Assembly: GCA_947034895.1 (NCBI GenBank)
Contig: OX344762.1
Coordinates: forward strand, 37,862,760-37,926,759
DNA: 64,000 nucleotides
Source: Rhytidiadelphus loreus
Taxonomy: Eukaryota > Streptophyta > Bryopsida > Hypnales > Hylocomiaceae
Direction of reading: 5' to 3'
Both the position numbers and the translations under genes were made by a program. The notes below the pieces were generated by a model, which saw nothing but the letters and a program-made list of their open reading frames with translations, was not told the DNA's origin and searched no databases. Position 1 is the first letter of the stretch, and each line of letters begins with the position of its first letter. Below are positions 38,401-50,332 of the stretch, in pieces.

Positions 38401-40821
38401 TCAAAGTCTGCTATTGTAGGCTTCACCAGAGCTTTCCAGAGAAGATATATTTGGCCTTAAGTGATCTAGTGTTCTTCTGCAGGTGGATGCATATGAAACA
38501 AAGAAGCAAGAGCTCGTGGCTGAAAATTCTGATTTGCGAGCATTGCTTCGATCCATGCAGGTATTGCAGTATTCTCTCCTCTAAGCAAATAGCATGTTTA
38601 CTTGTTGACCCAGAACAACCACCTACCTATTTGATACAGATGCTGCAACGATCAAATTATACTAGGTTTATTATTTGGGTGTTCGAGCTAATGCATGTTT
38701 TTTAATGCAGGGTGACATGCGTGATTTTCTGAATACCCCAAGTGGTCTATTGAGACCAGGTACTGGAGCAAGTTCCCATGAACTTGAACCGCCTCCCACT
38801 CCACTTGGAGGCCGCACGGTATACATATACTAGTTAGTGCATTGCTTTCGAACTCATTTATTTGGCATTTCTGACTTTTATCTAGTAATCACTCTAGGAC
38901 ATGGCTTGATTTAGGGTGAAGGTTCTGAATGCTATATAACGTGCAACATGTGAAAGTTCTTTTTATCAGATGTTCGGTCATCCCTGAATGCTGTGCTCTT
39001 TGTGCAGGATGTTTTTGACCTACCCTTTCATATGGCAAGGGATCAAATTGAACACAGCTTGCGTGCTAAAATGTCTACAATTAAGGTAAAACTCTCATGT
39101 ATATTCATCGTTCAGTAGCTTTGTTTTAGTCTACGACTATTATACTCTTTCAGCCGTTTGTGACATAATTATTGGTTCTATTTTTCAGTTCTAACGTTTT
39201 TTCACACGCCTTACATGTTGTTCTATTTTCCTCACAGGAACGTATGATGCAGCTGCAAGAAAGTCAGAATGGACTTAATGCAGGAAGAGACACTACTGAG
39301 CGTGAGCAAGCTCTTGAAGCACAGCTTGTAGAGGCCCGAAGTATTATTTCTGAGCAGGTAACCGATTATTTTTCCAGGCTGATTCTTACCCTGGACAGTT
39401 CTTTGTAACCACAGCATGGTTTGATATCTTATTACTAACACCAAAATTTAAATATTTAGATTGATGACAATGCTGATTGAATTTTGAAAAATGAGAAGAA
39501 ATATGAAAGACCTCAGTTGTGTCAAAATGTTACGGAACCCCAGATGTTTTAACGATTCTTGCATCACGAACTGAATGGAAGTGGCGGAGACTTTCAAGCT
39601 GTGCCATCATTCTAAATAAATGACTGATAAATGAAAGGTTCATGTGGAATAAGTTTTCGCCACATGTGCGTGCTAAGTTTCTTGGTTATGGTCTTGTCGA
39701 CGGTGTTGCAGGCGAGTTTAATGAACAAGCATATGTCTGAAGACGATGACAGCAGGTACGATGATTTTTTGCTTGTACCTAAAAGGTGACCTCTGTAAAC
39801 CTCAGGAATTTAGGATTCCTAATCTTAAGGTTGGTTTGCATCGATTTAATTGGTCGGGTTGGCGGTGTGAGTGAATTTATATGGAAAATCAACTGCCTGT
39901 GCAACCATGATTACTTTTCCACCCACTCAGCAATTTACTGGATGAACGAGGAAATCTTATCATCTCTGATAGAATTGGAGATTGAAATTTTCATTTTTCA
40001 CAGAAAAGTCATTGCTGAGAAAATGGATTCAGAGAATAGAGCAAGCGTTACACAGCACGTAAGTCTCCATTTTTCCATCGACTTGTTCATCGTGATTTTA
40101 TTATAATTGACTTGGGATAACCTTCAATTCACCCTGAGAATATTCAACGAGGGTTCAACATGGAGACTGCTTCTCAGTGTCTTCCGAATTGTTGGACCAG
40201 ATTGTTTGGCGGTGGCTCTCAAGTAATACCTGTTTAGAATTACTTGTCTGCTCAGTGTGATACTTCGTAATTTCCTGATTATTTGGACCTAATCTGACTT
40301 CTATGTTCCACTCACCTTGCTGGTCACAGGAGGCGCAACGATTACCAAAGGTGAAGACGTTCCAGCAGCCAAATTTATCCAAGGTATTATTACTAATATT
40401 CTTTTCAACGTTGCACCTAGGTATGGAGCAGTCTGGGATCTGGTCTATTTATGTCATGTCTGGATATGTTGAGATTGGTGAAATCTAATTTATGATTGGA
40501 TCATCCACCAGTGGGTCTTTGCTAGTATATCTGTCTAAATCTCCAGAATTCATGGTACAGTACCTCTCTGAAGTGCCTTGCTCTTCGACAATTTCGCAGC
40601 ATTGACTTGGTTCTTGCAGAAATTCGGAGACGTTGAATCTCATGCACTAGAGTTGTCTTTTGCAGAACAACAGTGGAGATTATGGGAACACTAAAGTAAC
40701 TAGCAATGAACCATCCGGCGCTGAAGGAGACTTCTTTTTTCAGAGGAAGGGAATTTCACATGACGGTCTTGGATCTCTTCGACCTCATCGGGTACCACTT
40801 GTACCCACAGGCTTCCAGTAG
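35500..40821 (+). CDS. SSX2IP/ADIP (Msd1-like) coiled-coil protein
   Basis: Seventeen coding exons join in phase to 451 residues: 35500-35532, 36000-36028, 36314-36425, 36562-36659, 36847-36943, 37548-37637, 37786-37848, 37959-38033, 38262-38327, 38483-38560, 38711-38818, 39008-39085, 39238-39357, 39712-39755, 40004-40058, 40330-40383 and 40666-40821. All boundaries are GT-AG. Seen: 'NLDHCIKYLNQSLVTFGFPSG' (about residues 28-48) and 'CIYAMIQQRQRDIEYRE' (about 65-81), the signature of the afadin/alpha-actinin-binding (ADIP, Pfam PF11559) family. Long heptad-rich coiled coils follow (about 90-230 and 295-350), and the tail is basic and proline-containing. Known: animal SSX2IP and fission yeast Msd1 anchor microtubules at centrosomes or spindle poles. 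A microtubule role in this plant is inference. The gene is intact and shows no sign of transposition. Confidence 0.85.
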
Positions 40822-42219
40822 AATTGCTGTTATTGAGGGATCATTTTGAATTCTTGAAGACTGGTTTTCCCCTAATAAACAGTCGGACATTTTGGAATTA
40901 ATTTACTCGCTAATGGAGATAGACGAGTTGCTACTGCATTTTGTAGTGAAAAAACGTTCTCGGTACATCTGTGTTGATTGCCCTCTCTGTAGGGCATGTA
41001 AATTTAAAGGTATTCAGTACAGGTGACATTTGAAGCACATTGGGAACGCTCTGGCACGACTGGTAATCAGAGTGCGCCTAGGCCTTCACGTCTTTGATAT
41101 TTTGTAAACGATTACATCACCTGTCTAGCAATGAGTATAGCTGCATCCTAGGAAAGTCTTGCAATATCCAAAGCTGATCATCAGCAAGTGTCCTATTTCT
41201 GGAACACAAAATTTTCAATTCAAGGGACAGTTGTAAACTTTACTTTAATAGTTCGACGATGGGGGATTGTCCCCCTTGTTAACCGCCTGGTGAATATTAA
41301 GAATTGACCCCTATTTTGTGGCACGGTAATTTGGTATTTCATCACCTCTCCAGCCGAATTTGGGGCCTGCTGATTGCAAATATGGACCTAAAATTTCCAA
41401 ACTTTATCATGGCTGGCAAATAAAAAATTCCAGTGTTTTCCTGGGGTAAATCGTAGGGCAGTGAGGGACAACAAGGGGGTCAATGTCCCCTTAACCCCCA
41501 AATGTCTTACAGCTGGTTTATAGGCCAAAACTCTCTAAGTTTGAACCAATAGGATCACTCTATTTTTCCAGATTTGGCCCAAGAGCTTTATACTAAGGTT
41601 GGATTGAAATCACAACTCATCCTATGTGTTACCTTAGTTGGCGTGGTTTTGGTGCCAAACCATCCAACCCCAAGGGAGCAATTGGGACAAGGTTTTGGGT
41701 GCCCCAATTTCCCATCTAGGATTGGATAGGGGTTAGATTGGGTTCCTCTGTTGGATCATACAAATCTACATTGTCAATGAAGAGAAGTTTATTTTTATTT
41801 TTTTACAAGCTCCTTCATCTCTCATTTCCACTTCTTCTTTGTCTGCATTTAAGTTGTACAATATCTAAGCTGAACAATATTTGGTTAATGAAATTCTACT
41901 ATATCTTAATAAAATAAAAATGGATTGCTATTGATTTCATGTAGACTACATTCACTTCATCAATGACCCTAATGAGCTATTAAGTTACATATGTTTGTTT
42001 TTGTTTTTGTAACTAAGTTACTTGATAGCAAGAGTTATTATTAGTGGTTTTTTCATAATTCTTTATTTTATTGTTGGCTTTTGAAAGGAAGTTCCAATGC
42101 ATCAAAGAATGCGGCATTTGAATACCATTGTATATTTTTATCAAGTGGAAAACTTTTTCTTCCTTCATGTTCTAAAATATTCTTTTCAACATAAGGTAGA
42201 TTTATGTTTAAATGACCAT
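40822..42219. other. Intergenic DNA with repeats
   Basis: 3' flank of the SSX2IP-like gene, then non-coding sequence. Positions 41,250-41,500 contain inverted words such as 'gtcccccttgtt' and 'aacaagggggt', suggesting a further small foldback element. No gene. Confidence 0.4.
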
Positions 42220-42876
42220 TTAACCCCTAAATGCCTAAGGCACCAGATTTTGGTGTTGACAATACTTTGAAGTTTAATAAAACCTAACAAGTGTTTTATT
42301 TTTAGTAGTGTATATTTTTGAAAAGTTATTTTTGAAGTCTAGTTTTAGCATCATAAATCCAATTTTGAAAATGAATGATTATGATAGTTCTATTCAAGAT
42401 TTGAATGTTAGGGTGTCCATTGCAAATCTTGATTCACTAGTGTTGAGGATTCATGGAAATGAGCTTCAAATACACTAGATCTTGAAGAAAAAATCACATT
42501 AGAAATTCATCTAAGAAAATTGTAGAGTAGATTATGAGAAGTTGTAAATTGATTGGGATTATGCATGTTATTCCCTTTAACCTCATATTAAATTAGTGGC
42601 CAAATTTATGGATTTGATGTGTGAAAGGAAGATTGAATGACTTTGAATCACTTTCATAGTTTCAACACCCTCGTGATCAAACATTATAGTCTTTCAATCT
42701 ATAAGTGGCATTATTGTGTTTTCTTTTTCCTATGTAATCTCTAAAATGTCTAGTTTAACTTTGTATGGTTACGATTCAATTCTTTTTATAAAACTTATCA
42801 AAATGTTGGAATTTGGTTCAATTTGGAGCAAATTCCAAGAAGTTCAAAAATAAATTGTTAGGCATTTAGGGGTTAA
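42220..42876. mobile_element. MITE with perfect 19-bp inverted termini
   Basis: Starts TTAACCCCTAAATGCCTAA and ends with the exact complement; 657 bp. The outer TTAA could be the target duplication of a piggyBac- or Kolobok-like element, or part of the palindromic terminus. A diverged relative without clear termini lies in the same orientation at 43,900-44,420. Non-coding. Confidence 0.7.
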
Positions 42877-45800
42877 GAGTTGATTGCCTTATGCATTCAT
42901 TGATTTTAGGTGCATTTTTTATATTTTTTGAAATTGGGTAGTACTAGACCCTCATTGATACAAGTATAGAAGTGAACCTTATAGAGGTCACCAACAAACT
43001 ATCATTAGATGAGATCTGGGGGGCTGGGGGGCTAGAGGGCTGTTTTAAGCTTGTTCCCACTAGAAGAAAATTGTGTTAAAAAACCTGAAAACACGTCACC
43101 TTGTTTTTGTTAAGTTCCTGTTTCAAAACGTAGTGAAAACACAAAAAAACGCAGAAAAAGCAAAGTGTCTAGCTCCGTGTCTCATCGAACACCAGTGCCA
43201 ATTTTTTTTTTTCAAAAAAGAAAAAAGAAAAAAGAATTTTTTTAAAAATCCTTAAAATGAAGAACAAATTTTTTTTATTTTTTTTATTTTTTCAAAAAAA
43301 GTGACCATGCAGTCTCTTAGCCAGGTTAGCACAGCTTGTGAACGGCAGGTTTCGAGATGGGAACTCGCAGCCCTCTAGAGCAGTAAAAAAACATGTAATG
43401 CCAAATGTTTAAGAAGCATTATCATCTATGTGATTGCAATAAGTTACCTAAGTGTTAATATGAAACATGTTGTTTACAAATTTAGCTCTGTATAATCAAC
43501 AAACTAAAAATGAAAATGGCCATCAACGTATACTAAATCATGTGTGCTACAAAATAAACTGTCTTTTTTTGTATTTGAAATAAAATAAATAAGAAGAAAA
43601 ACAAAACAAAACAACTCTCTTTTATTTTTTTGAAATAGAAAAAATAGGAAGAGAAAGGAAAAAATGTATATTTTTTATTTTTTGTAATTGAGTATTAAAA
43701 AAAATCCAAGAACACAATAATTGGTAATTTGCCCCTAGAATCAAGTCTCAATACTTTACATTACCTAAGGCCGGAGAGATAATTGGAATTTGGCCCTAAA
43801 ATTTGGCCTTGACACTTTACATTATCTTGGGCCAAAGTGGTGAATTGAGGCTGGGTTAAGGGCTAAGTTGGAGGCAAAATGGTCTTGCCTTAGAGCGTGT
43901 TTAAACCAGGCCTTAAGTACCAAATTTTTGTGTCAATAATAATTTGAATTTAAATAAAATCTTATCAAGTTACTAATTGTAGTAGTTTTTATTTTTTAAA
44001 TTTCTTTTTAAAGTTTAGTTTCAGCATCAAAAATTCAATTTAGAAAATGAATGATTATGATTTTTCTATTAAAGATTTTGTATAAGGGTGTCCACTGCAA
44101 ACCTTGATTTTCTAGTATTGAGGACTCTTGAAAATGAGCCTCAAATATGCTAGAACTTGGAGGAAAAATCACATTAGAAATTTACTTAATAAAATTGTAG
44201 AATAGATATTGAAAAGTTATAAATTGATTGGAGGTATACGTGGTATGCCTTTTAACCTCATATTTTTTTGGTGACCAATTTTTTAGTTTTGACATGTGAA
44301 AAAAGGATTGAAAGCCTTCAAATCACTTTCATAGTTTTAAAACCCTCTTGTTGAAACATTATAATCTTTCAATCCATAAGTAATGTTGTGTTTTCTTTTT
44401 CCATGTGATCTCTAATATGTCTGAGGTAAACTATCCCATTACGAATAGAAATCAATGGGAGCAAGCCCATTGTGGGATGAATGATGTTAGTGGTGTACAT
44501 TTCAGAACTTGAATGTAACATTTTGGTTTTGGGTTTTAATTTCTTAGAGGTACAATCACATATCTTTTACAAGTTATAAAAATTTCAATTTTTGCTTTGT
44601 AGAGATTTGACATTATTGTGTATTTTTATAGATAAAGTGAAGACTAAAATTCATATCAAATATGAAATTAATCTAGCTCATTAAATCTGAAAATTTCACT
44701 ATAAGTGAATATAAAAGTGAAAAATATTCTAATATTATTCTTTGTATCATTCTACAAATAGAAAATGTGAGTACATTGTGGTAAGTTGTGAATGTGAGTA
44801 AGAAGCTTAAGGGCCATTCTTACCTAGTGTTAGGCAAGATTAAGAAGCGGTGGTTATTGGCGACTAACTTGTGTTTGTTCACACTATGTGGAGGTGTTAG
44901 GCCCCAAACCGAGGTGGAGGCCTTACTGATAGGTTTGAAAGCACGATGTTAGCTGAAAAATAGTTTGATGACTTTCTATAACTTTGACTTTGGTACCTAA
45001 CTTTACATACTGCTGCAATCTAAAAAAACTGAACATCTGAGATAATCTTGGAAATGTAGTTCCGGTGTTTTATAGTTGCTACCATCACATTCTATTACCA
45101 AATATTGTTGTTGCATATTAAACCCAATTTTGCGCTCTACCTTCCATTTTGGCTTCACCAAAAATAGACAACACAACCAAAATGTTCGATTGTAGGAGGC
45201 TTGGGGCGGCGGAGAATATAATAGGATGTAGGATTATTTCACATACATGTAATGTGTCTTCATTGACACCCTCCGAAGTTGTTCTGGTACGTTGTCCACC
45301 TTTATATTTTTGTTTTGAAGACCTCCTATCATTTCCTTCAAACTGCACGGTGCTTTTTAAATGCACTCATTGTAAATTAGTATTTTTTTCTATGCTTGAA
45401 TTTCATAACATTTTGCATTGCACTTTGCCTATGGATTATTAGAACTGTAGTTACACTTGAATTGAGATGTATAACTAGCACATTTAGGTCTACAATGCAC
45501 TCGAAAATCAATGATAGTAACTTACTAGGGTGGACTGTGCTTGTGAATATGATGGACTCATAATGTGCTTGAATGGGTTTCTTAAATTCCAAAAAATGTG
45601 TTCTTACTTCGAATCCACTCCATTGAACCTGTCGTAAATCTTGAGAACTAGTATTTTCATCGCCTGCATTCCATTTTGGTGTTTATTTTTTTGAGTTCCA
45701 CAACTACATTGGTATGAAACCACAACATGGAGAATTGCCTAAACGCTAAAGTCTACAACGCTCCACTGCAACTTGCACCAATCACAATGAACGATTAGTT

Positions 45801-46442
45801 TCCTCTTCATACACAACATTGCTATCATAGAAAGAATACATTTAATTTTCAAAGACAATTATTACACAACTTCTCTTCCAATATGTCTCTTCATTTGTCG
45901 TAGCTCATCTCTAAGTATGCATTAGACATCATCGAATTGTCTTATCTAGTTGTGAAAAGTTTTGTCTTCGGCATCCTGGACTACAAAATTGCATTGTACT
46001 TACAAAGCACGATCCATGGATATGAAACAATAGCATATCTCAAAGTAAATGCAATGCTGATGTTTCCTTTAGAATTTTAGCTTAAATCTTTAACAATATG
46101 GTGGTTACGGTCCATGCGATTGGCATGATGTTATGGAAATTACACCTGTATAACACAAACACACCTTCCACTACCAAAATAAGTAAAATGTCCACTTGAA
46201 GTTCCACGTTGTAATTGTGGTTTAGTACTTCACCTTTCTTGGTTTCTAGTGTCATCTTCAATAGTCATGCATTGTCGACGATGTACTAGTATACCTACAC
46301 ATATAATCCACATTCTCTTATGTTGTTTTCTAAAAGTAATGAATAATATGACTAATGCATATATTGACAATAGGTACTCAATCCGCCTATACTGCTTCAA
46401 CCAAATCAAGGGTGGATGCAAGAAACACCGAACGATTTAGGG
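42877..46442. other. Repeat-rich intergenic DNA left of the large transposon
   Basis: Holds a possible small element with CTAGAGGGCTG/CAGCCCTCTAG inverted ends (about 43,032-43,380), the diverged repeat copy at 43,900-44,420, and AT-rich sequence. Overlapping short open frames at 45,118-45,592 and 46,230-46,440 match nothing I recognise. Confidence 0.4.
43900..44420. repeat. Diverged second copy of the 42.2-42.9 kb element
   Basis: Shares with 42,220-42,876 the blocks 'gaaaatgaatgattatga', 'gggtgtcca(t/c)tgcaaa' and 'gaaaatgagc(t/c)tcaaata', in the same order. The terminal repeats are no longer recognisable. Confidence 0.6.
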
Positions 46443-46490
46443 AGCGTTCAGTGAAAAAACTGATTTTTGCCGTCGAGTACTATGAGTACT
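46443..46490. repeat. Left inverted terminus of the large element
   Basis: AGCGTTCAGTG, then A6CTGATTTTTGCC, then GAGTACTATGAGTACTAC. It aligns base by base in the same orientation with the left end of the miniature element at 62,289 (AGCGTTTGGTCAAAAACTG...AGTACTAGGAGTACTAC) and, inverted, with 61,100-61,174. Confidence 0.6.
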
Positions 46491-46799
46491 ACGAGGAAGA
46501 AAATTGGTGCACTGTGGACCGTTGATCGTTTAGGTGATTCACTGTGTTCTTGCCATGTGTCCTGCAGTACTAGGCGTGGTAATGAATGTGACCACCCAAC
46601 TGTATTTCTTCAACTTCGATGTTGTTGTCTAGTGCTGACACGTGTCAACTTAGGGGATGGATGACTCTACGGATTGTCCAATGGAATGTTCATTCATCCA
46701 GATTGGAATGGATGGAGTTTAGGCTTTCTCTGAAAATTGTTCATTCGTCCTTTTGAATGTCGTCTCTCTCGATTTTGGGCTCCTGTTTGTGCTTGCAGT

Positions 46800-47400
46800 A
46801 GAAGTTAGGGTTTTAGGGTTGCATATTTTTGTGCAGGATTCTTGCTATTTGTAATCTGTGGATGAGCTCTTCTCAGTTTGCTTCCACTGTGTATGGTGTA
46901 TAGTTGTTCAAGGAAGAGGATGAGAGAAGTATTGGAGTTGATGCTCAGTTGCACGTATGCTAGGGTTTAAAGTTTGCCATTGTTGTAGAAAGGTGCAAGT
47001 AACATGGCAGCTTTGACAAGCCACTCGCTAGGAGCGCTAGTGACATTTGCTAGTTCGGAAGCTGCGGTTTAGATGGGTTCGACGTCTGGAAGTGCTTGGT
47101 GCGGCGGTGACGAGTCATTGGCGCGACGTCCGGGAGTCATCGGTGCGGCATTGAAGAGGTGCGGGAATCATCGGTGAGTGAGGTGCAGCAGCCAGTGGTG
47201 CGGTGTTCGGGTCGTCGGGGTTTGCGGTTCTGGGTACTTCTCAACGTGTGACGTGAAGACAAGTCAAATTCGGTGAGTCCTTGCATCCTCTGCCATATTC
47301 TTTCCTGTCACTACTCCTGGACTCAGGCACTTGTTCTCTGCTTATAATTAGAGAAGTACCGAACTACAAGATTTTTGTGCGGTTTAGGGTTTAGGATTCT
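46800..47400 (+). promoter_or_regulatory. Telo-box motifs in the leader of the RING-SET gene
   Basis: TTAGGGTTTTAGGGTT at 46,805-46,820, TAGGGTTTAA at 46,971-46,980, and GGTTTAGGGTTTAGG at 47,382-47,396 lie in the GC-richer leader (about 47,020-47,220). These are the plant telo-box word (AAACCCTA) that is common in promoters of growth and chromatin genes. Confidence 0.5.
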
Positions 47401-47908
47401 AGTTATTTTTCAAATGTGCTGCATATGTCGCCGACTGAGTGCAACGTCCTCTGTGGTCATTTTCTCCAATAGCAGTTACGATTTGAGCACTTCAGACATG
47501 ACGGTCTTTGTACTCACCCATCCCTAGAATTTTGGTAATCCTTCCATGCTTGGCTTTTTCGCTTTATATTTTTTTGAATGTCGTGGACATCTCCTGTGCT
47601 ACCGTTGTGTTTCTATACTAAGTCAGTTGTCATTCAATCCTCTCATGTCTAGTTTTTAAAGATAACTGCACTTTGCTAGTTGGAGTTGGAGTTCTAATAG
47701 TTTGTTGTACTTGTAGTACATGTGATAGTACTAGGAGTACCTTTGGAGGTTTTCACATGCCATCTTTAGTACTGTCCAATACTACGTCCTCTGCATTGTT
47801 TGATGTATTAGACAGGACTTCTATTTGCACTACTGCCATCCGTTTGTGGAATGCCCCACTGATCTAATTTTTTCCCCCAGCTTGGGCGATTGTCTTCCAT
47901 TTTGGGGG

Positions 47909-50294
47909 ATGGGGAAAATGAAGAAAACTGTTGTGCGTCCACAACCTTCTTCAGAAAATACAAGCCACAGTCTTCAGGGTTCGGATGAAAGTGGAGGCGA
48001 TATGCACAATACTGCAGCTACTTATGTCAAGCGGAGCACTGCAACGAAGGACAGCTCATCAAAAGACATGTCCAGGATGCTGCCTCTGCCAACATCAAAA
48101 GTGCCATTGGAGAAAAGAAAAAGAAAAGTCGTGCAATCCACCTCCTCTGCCTTGACTGGTGTTGCTAGATTGGCAAAAGAAAAGCAGCCCACTGCACGGA
48201 AGAAGAAGTCTACATCTGCTCCTGGTACTCCGAGTTCCTCGTCTGGGACCTCCGGTGCTGCTGCTGACGACGCCACGCCAAAGGAGGGCAATTCAGACAT
48301 TGACGGTGACAGCGATGACTACCTTGATACCAGCGCAGTGGCTTCCAAACGACGTGCGCAAATCAAGAAGATGAAGCGAGAATTCAGTGAATCTGAATGC
48401 AAGAAGCAACTGGCGTCCTTGAAATCGGAAGAGAAGCGCCCCCCTCCGTCCATCACTGCAGAGGTTTTTGCCTCCAAATTTGGACTTACAAGTGAAGGAA
48501 TCAACAGCCACAAATTCAAGATTGGGAGACAAATCACCCTTGAGGAAGTGGAAGATGTCTTCGGGGAAGAGAGAGCCAGAAATGGCTTCTTTTTGGCAGA
48601 GAAATTGAGTTTCGATCTCCGCAGACAAGCCGAGGCGCTTTATTGTTTGTGCTATCAAAGGCCTCATGTACCTACGCATGTGGCTAAAGAGTTTGCCATA
48701 GGGTTTGTATTGGATTGTGTCCAACACAAGAGTGTGAACTGGGCGGAATTTGCAGCTAGAACTAATGTAGCACAGTGGAAGTCCTACTCTCGACGTGTGA
48801 GGCTATGGATCCAGCGCTTGGCTACTTTGTTGAAGCTGCCAGTGAGTGATGTCTTCGAGAAGGAAGGCTTCAACCGAAATGGAAGACTTGAAGTTGATCC
48901 GGGCGTTGCAGGAACTTTGGAATCTCCTATCCCTATGCATGGTGGATTGAAGAAGGGCGTGCACAGTGAGAGTTATGTTCAACATGCTAAAAGCACTGAC
49001 CCTGAAAACCTACTTGCCAGGTATTTGTCCACTTCCCAACTTCTTTGTTTCTTGTCTGTCTTGCAAGTCAGTACGACTACTTCCCGTTGTAACACTAAGT
49101 AGTGCCATTCAGTCTCTCTGTGTATAAGGGTGGTCATGCGATTGAGTACTGTACTACAACAATTTTGTAGTACTTCGCTTCTATGCCTTTAACACTAGCG
49201 TTCCAACATGTGTAGTTCCTACAAATAATAGTACATGTTGCTAATGGTACAACACATCCGATGGAAACTAATTGTATGTACTTGCAGTACTATATTGCTT
49301 TATGTACATTTTGGAACATAACTTGTACTGTTGGGTCATGGCTATTGTATTTTACTGGAGCATTCTTTGCTGTAGGTGTACTATTCTTTATTTGTATGTG
49401 TTACATGTGCCACATCCAATAGTCTTATGTACTAGACATTGTCATTTTTTGCAGAAGTTTGACTGTACTATTAATACTTTGATGTACTTCATATATTTCG
49501 TGCTGGAGCCAGTACTGTCGTAGTACTAGTAAAGGTCGACTTCAGTCATATTCGGCTTCATACAGTACTTTGCTAGATTACTACTCCCTCCGTCCCAAAA
49601 TGATCTTTTTGTTGGCCATCAAAATTTGTCCCAAAATGATCTTTTTTCTATGACGTGGAGGAAGAGCCCGCCAAAATGAAACACATGTGGCTGTACAAAA
49701 ATTGCACCCTGATGAGCAAGGATGCTTTTTTCCTCAAATTAGAAATAGTCATTGTGGGACCAGTCACTAACTCACTGTACACTTTCCATATACTCCAGTT
49801 ATAACAATTATAGCACAACGGGTAATGTGCTTGGGCTTGAATAGTGCATGCATCTTAACTAAATTACTGTACAAACCACTCGAAATTATTGCCACGGTAT
49901 ATTCAACCATCCTCTGTCAGTGACAAGTGTATGTCGTGAAGCGCATACACTGCAACTCACACCACGGGAATTCCAACTCACACCGCGGGAACTCCAACTC
50001 ACACTGCGGGAACTCCAACTCACAGCGCATGAAGATAAATAGGTTCAACAGACACGCAGGAACTGTAAAATTGAATGGCTAGCGGTGCTCCTCAAGAAAG
50101 GTCTCCAAAACTCACATTTTGAATCAGGATTGTCACTGTCACGTCCTGTCCGTCCGTCAGGATGTCCGGATGGACGTCAGGATTCAACCCTGGCGTCCGT
50201 CGGGATTACAAAAAAAAAAAAAAAAAAAATTTTTTTTTTTTTTTTGACGACTTGGCTGTTCACTGGTTTGCTCCAGGGTGCCAAACTGGCTGTC

Positions 50295-50332
<38 letters not shown>

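Noticed and set aside
45118..45592. Overlapping 70-97 codon open frames on both strands
   Set aside because: No domain, no splice logic, and located in repeat-rich DNA left of the large element.
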